Part shown: piece by piece, positions 58,188 to 64,000 of the stretch | How positions within the stretch are numbered: position 1 is the stretch's first letter | How the letters are laid out: every line of letters begins with the position of its first letter | Assembly: GCF_052118625.1 (NCBI RefSeq) | Contig: NZ_JBQKGW010000012.1 | Coordinates: 1-64,000, forward strand | Reading direction: 5' to 3' | DNA from: Porcincola sp945869225 | Lineage (GTDB): Bacteria; Bacillota; Clostridia; Lachnospirales; Lachnospiraceae | DNA: 64,000 bases | Made by a program: the position numbers and the translations under genes | The notes under the pieces: generated by a model | The model's input: only the letters and a program-made list of their open reading frames with translations | What the model was told of the DNA's origin: nothing | Databases searched by the model: none

Positions 58188-60451
58188 TGAGAGAAGAGTG
58201 GGCAGGTTTCAAGGGAAACAAATGGACGGATGATGTCAATGTCCGCCAGTTCATCCAGGATAACTATACACCGTATGACGGGGATGAAAGCTTTCTCGAA
58301 GGACCGACAGAAGCGACCGACAGGCTCTGGGGAAAGCTCCAGGAGCTTCAGAAGGAGGAACGCAGAAGAGGCGGCGTTCTTGAGTGCGAGACGGAGGTTG
58401 TCACAGGCCTGACGGCTTACGGTCCGGGGTACATCGATGATTCCATGAAGGATCTGGAGAAGGTTGTCGGTCTTCAGACAGACAAGCCGCTCAAGAGAGC
58501 ATTCATGCCATACGGCGGCATAAAGATGGCGGAGGAAGCGGCGGAAACCTACGGCTACAAGATCAATCCGAAGTTCCACAAGATTTTCAACGAATATCAC
58601 AAGACCCATAACCAGGCTGTCTTTGATGCCTACACCCCTGAGATGCGCGCGGCTCGCCATTCTCATATCATCACCGGACTTCCGGACACCTATGGAAGAG
58701 GAAGAATTGTCGGCGACTACCGCCGTGTCGCGCTGTATGGTATTGATTTTCTGATCGCAAAGAAGCAGGAAGACTTTGCCAACTGCGGGGACGGGACGAT
58801 GACCGACGATGTCATCCGTCAGAGAGAGGAGATTTCCGATCAGATTCGCGCGCTGCGCGGCATGAAGGAGATGGCACAGGCCTACGGCTACGATATCTCG
58901 GGACCGGCGAAGGATGCCCATGAAGCTGTCCAGTGGCTGTACTTCGGATACCTCGCTGCGATCAAGACCCAGAACGGCGCGGCAATGTCCGTCGGCCGTA
59001 TATCCACCTTCCTGGACATCTACATCAGCAGGGATCTTGCTGCAGGGAAGATCACCGAGAAGGAGGCGCAGGAGCTGATCGATCATCTGGTCATGAAGTT
59101 CCGTATGGTCAAGTTCGCGAGAATCCCGTCCTACAACCAGCTGTTCTCCGGCGACCCGGTCTGGGCAACGCTTGAGGTCGCGGGCTTCGGCATGGACGGC
59201 CGCCACATGGTGACCAGAAACGATTTCCGCTTCCTTCATACCCTCGAGAACATGGGACCGGCTCCGGAGCCGAACCTTACCGTCCTGTACACGAAGAAAC
59301 TGCCTGAGAACTTCCGCCGCTACGCTGCGAAGATCTCTGTGAATACCTCCTCGATTCAGTACGAGAATGATGATGTCATGCGTCCGGTCTGGGGAGACGA
59401 TTACAGCATCTGCTGCTGTGTGTCCGCAACGCAGACCGGCAAGGAGATGCAGTTCTTCGGTGCGCGTGCAAACCTCGCGAAGGCACTGCTGTATGCGATC
59501 AACGGCGGGAAGGATGAGAAGTTCCTCGACAAGCAGGGCCGCCACATGCAGGTCGGACCGGAGCTGGCGCCGATCACCTCCGAGTATCTGGACTACAATG
59601 AGGTCATGCACAAGTACGATCTCATGCTGGACTGGCTGGCAGGACTCTATGTCAACATCCTGAATCTGATCCAGTACATGCATGACAAGTATTACTATGA
59701 GGCAGCCGAGATGGCGCTCATCGATACCGATGTCAGAAGAACATTTGCAACCGGAATCGCCGGGTTCTCCCATGTGGTGGATTCCATCTCAGCAATCAAG
59801 TATGCAAAGGTGAAGACGGTCCGTGACGAGACCGGCCTTGTGGTTGATTACAAGATCGAAGGCGACTTCCCGCGCTATGGAAATGATGATGACCGTGCGG
59901 ACGACATCGCGGTCTGGCTGCTGAAAACCTTCATGAAGAAGATCAGAAAGCACCATACCTACCGCAATTCAGAACCGACGACCTCGATTCTGACCATCAC
60001 TTCCAATGTCGTGTACGGGAAGGCAACCGGGGCGCTGCCGGATGGAAGAGAAGCCTTCACTCCGTTTGCGCCAGGGGCTAACCCGGCATACGGGGCGGAG
60101 CAGAACGGACTGCTTGCATCCCTCAACTCCGTGGCAAAGGTACCGTATGAGTACGCACTGGACGGGATCTCCAACACCCAGACGATCAACCCGGGCGCGC
60201 TCGGACACTCGACTGAAGAACGCTCTGAGAATCTGGTCAATGTCCTTGACGGATACTTCGAGAAGGGTGCTCATCACCTGAACGTCAATGTCTTCGGCGT
60301 TGAGAAGCTGAAGGATGCGATGGAGCATCCGGAGAAGCCGGAGTACGCGAACTTCACGATTCGTGTATCCGGATACGCGGTCAAGTTCATCGACCTGACA
60401 AGAGAGCAGCAGCTCGACGTCATCGCGAGAACCTGCCACGACAGACTGTAA
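58184..60451 (+). CDS. pflB: Formate C-acetyltransferase (pyruvate formate-lyase)
   Basis: 755 residues. It converts pyruvate and CoA to acetyl-CoA and formate in fermentation. The catalytic Cys pair is in DDYSICCCVS (Cys411-Cys412, with an extra Cys410) and the radical Gly is Gly730 in RVSGYAVKF. QFFGARANLAKALLYAINGG and NALG-type GALGHS further support PflB over other glycyl radical enzymes. gagaggaga precedes two adjacent ATG codons (58184, 58187). Confidence 0.98.
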   Translation: MMREEWAGFKGNKWTDDVNVRQFIQDNYTPYDGDESFLEGPTEATDRLWGKLQELQKEERRRGGVLECETEVVTGLTAYGPGYIDDSMKDLEKVVGLQTDKPLKRAFMPYGGIKMAEEAAETYGYKINPKFHKIFNEYHKTHNQAVFDAYTPEMRAARHSHIITGLPDTYGRGRIVGDYRRVALYGIDFLIAKKQEDFANCGDGTMTDDVIRQREEISDQIRALRGMKEMAQAYGYDISGPAKDAHEAVQWLYFGYLAAIKTQNGAAMSVGRISTFLDIYISRDLAAGKITEKEAQELIDHLVMKFRMVKFARIPSYNQLFSGDPVWATLEVAGFGMDGRHMVTRNDFRFLHTLENMGPAPEPNLTVLYTKKLPENFRRYAAKISVNTSSIQYENDDVMRPVWGDDYSICCCVSATQTGKEMQFFGARANLAKALLYAINGGKDEKFLDKQGRHMQVGPELAPITSEYLDYNEVMHKYDLMLDWLAGLYVNILNLIQYMHDKYYYEAAEMALIDTDVRRTFATGIAGFSHVVDSISAIKYAKVKTVRDETGLVVDYKIEGDFPRYGNDDDRADDIAVWLLKTFMKKIRKHHTYRNSEPTTSILTITSNVVYGKATGALPDGREAFTPFAPGANPAYGAEQNGLLASLNSVAKVPYEYALDGISNTQTINPGALGHSTEERSENLVNVLDGYFEKGAHHLNVNVFGVEKLKDAMEHPEKPEYANFTIRVSGYAVKFIDLTREQQLDVIARTCHDRL

Positions 60452-60462
60452 TTGTAACAGAG

Positions 60463-60509
60463 AAAGCTGCCCAACCGGGAGATCCCGGAATGGGCAGCTT
60501 TTATTTTGT
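60463..60509 (+). terminator. pfl operon terminator
   Basis: Stem AAAGCTGCCC/GGGCAGCTTT with an inner CCGGGAGATCCCGG hairpin, followed by TATTTTGTT. Confidence 0.9.
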
Positions 60510-60645
60510 TTCGGGAGCTGCCTGAGGAGGTGCTTGTCTGGCAAATGAGAGGGGAACCTGGGAAAAACAATGCGCAGTTCCTGCAGGCCATATGGTAAGA
60601 TGGAACCGGCAGATGAAGAGGGCTGAAAAACCTGCAGGAGGTGTT

Positions 60646-61956
60646 ATGGCTTCAAAATGTAATGTGAATGACTGGGATGAAATACAGTGTATCAGTGCCT
60701 ATATGGAAACCGGTGACCAGCTCGCCGTGAAGGGGATCTATCAGGACAGCTTCGGATTTCCGGTAGAGGGGACCATCTGCCTGGATGTCAGGAAACGTGC
60801 TGTCCATATGGAAGCCGATCAGGGAGACCGGGCACTGAGCGCAGATTATCAGCCGGGCCATCCGATGCACATCCGCACAACGCCGAAACTGTCAAAGATC
60901 GAGCTGGACGGAAAGCAGACGCTGATCATCCCGGATGACGATTCGTATAACCGATTTGTGAAACTGCTCCGGTATATGGCCATGGCAGGAAAAGCCGGAG
61001 GCGATCCGGATTCAGTGCATGACGCTTCTGGCGCAGGCACCGAGACTGGCACAGACAACACAGACAATACAGACGATACAGACAGAAACATCCCGGCAGC
61101 AGACGGCAGCGGTGCGGACGGGAAGGCCGGGGCAAGTCCGATTCGTGCAATGGCCCGGATTGAGGACAGTGCATCCTACGCGCAGCTTCAGAAGCTGGTC
61201 GGTCTTGAGTCGGTCAAAAAGGATGTGATCCAGCTCGCCAATCTGATGAAGATGCAGGTGCGGCGGAAAGAACAGAAGCTGCCGGAGGTTCCATTCTCTC
61301 TCCACCTGGTTTTTTCCGGCAATCCCGGAACCGGCAAGACGACGATTGCGCGGATTCTGGCAGGCATCTACAAGGATATCGGAGTATTGTCGAAGGGTCA
61401 GCTTGTCGAATGTGACCGGGGGGACCTCGTGGCTGGCTACGTCGGACAGACCGCGATCCGGACAAAGGAGAAGATCGAGGCAGCGAAGGGCGGCATTCTG
61501 TTTATCGATGAAGCTTATACACTCGCACGCGGGGAGAATGATTTTGGCCAGGAAGCCATCGACACGATTCTGAAGGCGATGGAAGACATGCGGGAAGATT
61601 TTGTCGTCATTGTCGCCGGGTACACGGAACTGATGAAGGAATTCATTGGCAGCAACCCGGGACTGAAGTCGAGGTTCAACAAGTACATCGAATTCCCGGA
61701 TTATACGGCTGACGAACTAGTGAAGATTTTTTACACCATGACGGAGAAATACAGCTACCGTCTGACGGACAAGGCAAAGGAGAAAGTGGAGGAAAAAATC
61801 CGAAAAATGGAAGCAGAAAAAGGGCCTCATTTCGCGAATGCGCGGGATGTCCGGAACCTGTTTGAAAAAATTGTCACAAACCAGGCAACGAGGCTGGCAA
61901 CGCTTCCCGACGCGGATATCAGGGAGATTACAGAAACAGATATTTGCCTTGTTTAA
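60646..61956 (+). CDS. CbxX/CfxQ (SpoVK-like) AAA+ ATPase with unknown N-terminal domain
   Basis: 436 residues from ATG 60646, preceded by aggaggtgtt. A beta-rich N-terminal domain (1-115) of no known type is joined to the AAA+ part by a Thr/Asp/Asn-rich linker (about 128-165). The ATPase has Walker A GNPGTGKTT (from about 225), Walker B LFIDEAY (Asp288) and a CbxX-type pore/lid with NARDVRNLFEK. CbxX proteins remodel Rubisco in phototrophs; Firmicute relatives (SpoVK) have other, unclear tasks. No Rubisco is present here. Confidence 0.85.
   Translation: MASKCNVNDWDEIQCISAYMETGDQLAVKGIYQDSFGFPVEGTICLDVRKRAVHMEADQGDRALSADYQPGHPMHIRTTPKLSKIELDGKQTLIIPDDDSYNRFVKLLRYMAMAGKAGGDPDSVHDASGAGTETGTDNTDNTDDTDRNIPAADGSGADGKAGASPIRAMARIEDSASYAQLQKLVGLESVKKDVIQLANLMKMQVRRKEQKLPEVPFSLHLVFSGNPGTGKTTIARILAGIYKDIGVLSKGQLVECDRGDLVAGYVGQTAIRTKEKIEAAKGGILFIDEAYTLARGENDFGQEAIDTILKAMEDMREDFVVIVAGYTELMKEFIGSNPGLKSRFNKYIEFPDYTADELVKIFYTMTEKYSYRLTDKAKEKVEEKIRKMEAEKGPHFANARDVRNLFEKIVTNQATRLATLPDADIREITETDICLV
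61051..61086 (+). repeat. In-frame 9-bp minisatellite coding the AAA+ linker
   Basis: Four tandem 9-bp copies of ACAGACAAY-like units encode the TDN/TDD repeat of the linker in the CbxX-type protein. The copy number could vary without shifting the frame. Confidence 0.75.
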
Positions 61957-62090
61957 ACTAATATACGGTGCTAAAATAAATCATCCGATGGATGTCCGGT
62001 GACGGTTTCATCCACGAATTTGTCCCGGAAGAAATCCTGGCGGGGCAAGTCAGTTCAAAGGAAAACAGGAACAGGTGAGGAGGATTATTC

Positions 62091-63230
62091 ATGAAACAGG
62101 GAAACATGCTGGCGATGATTCTCGCCGGCGGGAGAGGGAGCCGTCTTCATGAGCTGACCTCAAAGGTTGCAAAACCGGCTGTCTCATATGGCGGAAAGTA
62201 CCGCATTATCGACTTCCCGCTCAGTAACTGCGCGAACAGTGGCGTCAACATTGTGGGTGTTCTGACGCAGTATGAATCGGTTCTGCTCAACAGTTATGTC
62301 GCGGGAGGCGGACGCTGGGGGCTTGATACGAAGGACAGCGGCGTCTTTGTGCTGACGCCCCGTGAGAAGGCTGAAACAGGGCTTGATGTCTACAGGGGAA
62401 CCGCGGATGCCATATCGCAGAATATCGATTTCATTGACCAGTACAATCCGGAGTTCCTGCTGGTCCTTTCCGGTGACCACATTTACAAGATGGATTACTC
62501 CGAGATGCTGAAGGCTCACATCCAGGCGGAGGCGGACGCGACGATTGCCGTGATCGGGGTCCCGATCAGGGAGGCAAGCCGGTTCGGGATCATGAATACC
62601 GATGAGACCGGCCGGATTGTGGAGTTCGAGGAGAAACCGGAGCACCCGAAGAGCAACCTGGCATCGATGGGTATCTATATCTTTTCCTGGAAACTGCTCC
62701 GGAAGATGCTCGTTGCGGATATGAAGGATCCGGATTCTGCCCACGATTTCGGGAAGAACATCATCCCTCAGATGCTCGCGGATGGAAGGACACTTCTGGC
62801 GTATGAGTTCAAGGGCTACTGGAAGGATGTCGGGACCATCGATTCTCTCTGGGAAGCGAACATGGATCTTCTGGACAAGAAAGATGAACTGGATCTTGGG
62901 GCTTATTCCTGGAAGATTTACACCGCGGATGTCTCGACCCTCCCGGCTTACATCGGCGAGGAGGCTGAGACAGACCGTGTCTACATCACGCAGGGCTGCG
63001 AGTGCAGCGGGAAGGTTACCCACACCGTTATGTTTACAAACTCGAAGGTCGCGGAAGGCGCGACAGTCACAGACTCTGTCCTCATGCCGGGGGCTGTGGT
63101 TGACGAGGGCGCAACGGTCACCCGGGCGATGGTAGCCAATGGGGTACGGATCGGAAAGGGTGCCGTTGTCGGCAGCGCAGACAGTGAGCACATCGAGCTT
63201 GTCTCTAAGAATGTGAAGGGGGTGGAGTGA
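62091..63230 (+). CDS. glgC: Glucose-1-phosphate adenylyltransferase
   Basis: 379 residues. It makes ADP-glucose for glycogen synthesis. The N-terminal pyrophosphorylase motif is LAGGRGSRLHELT; KPAVSYGGKYRIIDF, YRGTADAI, LSGDHIYKMDY, VEFEEKP and the C-terminal left-handed beta-helix repeats are typical. gtgaggagg precedes the ATG. Its stop is 2 bp before glgD, so both subunits are made together. The 134 bp before it hold nothing I can assign. Confidence 0.97.
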   Translation: MKQGNMLAMILAGGRGSRLHELTSKVAKPAVSYGGKYRIIDFPLSNCANSGVNIVGVLTQYESVLLNSYVAGGGRWGLDTKDSGVFVLTPREKAETGLDVYRGTADAISQNIDFIDQYNPEFLLVLSGDHIYKMDYSEMLKAHIQAEADATIAVIGVPIREASRFGIMNTDETGRIVEFEEKPEHPKSNLASMGIYIFSWKLLRKMLVADMKDPDSAHDFGKNIIPQMLADGRTLLAYEFKGYWKDVGTIDSLWEANMDLLDKKDELDLGAYSWKIYTADVSTLPAYIGEEAETDRVYITQGCECSGKVTHTVMFTNSKVAEGATVTDSVLMPGAVVDEGATVTRAMVANGVRIGKGAVVGSADSEHIELVSKNVKGVE

Positions 63231-63232
63231 TC

Positions 63233-64000
63233 ATGGCAAAGGCATTCGGCATTGTAACTTCAACTCCAAGACGTGTCAGAGTCTACGGTCTGCAGGATTT
63301 CCGGTCGGCGGGGGCGATCCCTCTGTTCGGAAGATACAGAGTCATTGATTTCCCGGTCTCCAATCTGAGTAACAGCGGTATCGACAACATCCAGGTATTC
63401 ATCGGCGGAAAGTATCCGCGCTCCCTGGTCGATCATCTGGGCACTGGGCGTCAGTACAACATCAACTCCAAGAGAGGAAGGCTTCAGCTTCTGTACTGCG
63501 AGGAGAACAGCCGGAACGAGGCTTACAACACCGACATTGCCAACTATCTGGCAAACAGAGACTATCTGGAGCGGATGGAAGAGGAGTATGTGGTCGTCAC
63601 ACCGTGTTACATGGTTTTCCGCCAGGATTTTTCGGATCTTCTGCAGCAGCACATTGAATCCGGCGCGGATATCACCATGCTGTATCACAAGGTTACGAAT
63701 GCGAGAGATCATTTCCTGAACTGCCGTGTGATGACGCTGGATGATGAACAGATGGTGATGAGCCTTTCCGGAAATCACGCGAACAAGCAGAGCCAGAACA
63801 TTTTCATGGATACCTATATCATGAAACGGGAGCTGTTCCTGAAGCTGATTGACAAGACAGCCACTTTCTCATCTGCGTTCTCGATGTCGCAGATGCTGGA
63901 GTACCGGCTTGGGAAGACCGATCTGGTGATCAGAGGAGTTCAGCACAAGGGGTACTTTGCAGCGATCGCAGATCTGGATGCATACTATGAGGCCAATATG
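63233..64000 (+). CDS. glgD: GlgD regulatory-type subunit of ADP-glucose pyrophosphorylase, partial
   Basis: The frame is open from ATG 63233 to the window edge (256 codons). It starts MAKAFGIVTSTPRR, then RYRVIDFPVSNLSNSGID, SRGRLQ-like KRGRLQLL and YVVVTPCYMVFRQDF. GlgD proteins lack the GGRGSRL signature, as here, and form a hetero-complex with GlgC that changes its activity. The C-terminal third lies beyond the window. Confidence 0.95.
   Translation, partial: MAKAFGIVTSTPRRVRVYGLQDFRSAGAIPLFGRYRVIDFPVSNLSNSGIDNIQVFIGGKYPRSLVDHLGTGRQYNINSKRGRLQLLYCEENSRNEAYNTDIANYLANRDYLERMEEEYVVVTPCYMVFRQDFSDLLQQHIESGADITMLYHKVTNARDHFLNCRVMTLDDEQMVMSLSGNHANKQSQNIFMDTYIMKRELFLKLIDKTATFSSAFSMSQMLEYRLGKTDLVIRGVQHKGYFAAIADLDAYYEANM

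Noticed and set aside
58034..59773. 579-codon open frame on the minus strand
   Set aside because: It lies fully antisense to pflA and pflB, which are unmistakable. It has no ribosome site and reads like a codon-bias shadow.

Overview
The window is a dense chromosomal segment (about 55% G+C by eye) from an anaerobic Gram-positive bacterium of the class Clostridia, most likely Lachnospiraceae. This placement is inferred from an oxygen-labile-type FNR regulator feeding a pyruvate formate-lyase operon, a glgC/glgD pair, a sufCBDSU operon, shared-ATPase sugar transporters, Ala/Glu/Thr-rich substrate-binding proteins and strong clostridial-type Shine-Dalgarno sites. There is no outer-membrane gene. 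No transposase, integrase, phage gene or CRISPR array was found. Most genes lie on the + strand; the enolase gene, a glutamate-type ABC operon, an ECF S-component and a YgjP-like metallopeptidase are the main minus-strand genes.

Layout. 1-815: a 5'-truncated GNAT acetyltransferase and a small conserved protein. 984-6387: an FtsX-type ABC system plus its own two-component system, behind a striking palindrome. 6461-11701: a frameshifted LysR regulator divergent from a heterodimeric ABC exporter with one degenerate ATP site, then an HD hydrolase. 11900-14190: eno and a ZIP metal transporter, divergent. 14215-18549: a glutamate-type ABC importer whose operon ends in a class-I glutamine-amidotransferase-like (C26) hydrolase. 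18700-22508: three cobalamin genes (cbiB, cobD, cbiP). 22629-28650: a dlt-like operon (MBOAT, SGNH, adenylating ligase, carrier protein) containing an added type-III PLP decarboxylase. 28729-31273: a second two-component system and a PspC protein. 31541-35722: rRNA methyltransferase, secreted papain-like protease, RdgB and a phosphoesterase. 35763-36585: seven tRNA genes behind a consensus promoter. 36659-38458: mntP, a CYTH protein and a rhomboid. 38682-43721: sufCBDSU. 44057-47418: a sugar ABC importer without ATPase. 47710-52960: small alarmone synthetase, a third two-component system and a permuted GH3 glycosidase. 52993-55068: a DUF6472-like mini-protein and a Lon-like AAA+ protein without protease domain. 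55159-60451: ECF S-component, YgjP-like protein, fnr-like regulator, pflA, pflB. 60646-64000: a CbxX-type AAA+ protein, glgC and the start of glgD, cut by the right edge.

The most notable unit is the dlt-like operon. Its ligase has Ser where Bacillus DltA has the D-Ala-selecting Cys. The inserted decarboxylase resembles enzymes known to decarboxylate aminoacyl groups while they are bound to a carrier protein (BtrK type). Together they suggest a surface ester made of a decarboxylated amino acid rather than D-alanine; this is inference. A second strong result is a complete FNR circuit: regulator with conserved cluster cysteines, a perfect FNR box at -41.5 and the target pfl genes. Several operons also carry readable operators overlapping promoters, and strong hairpins separate each binding-protein gene from its permease genes.
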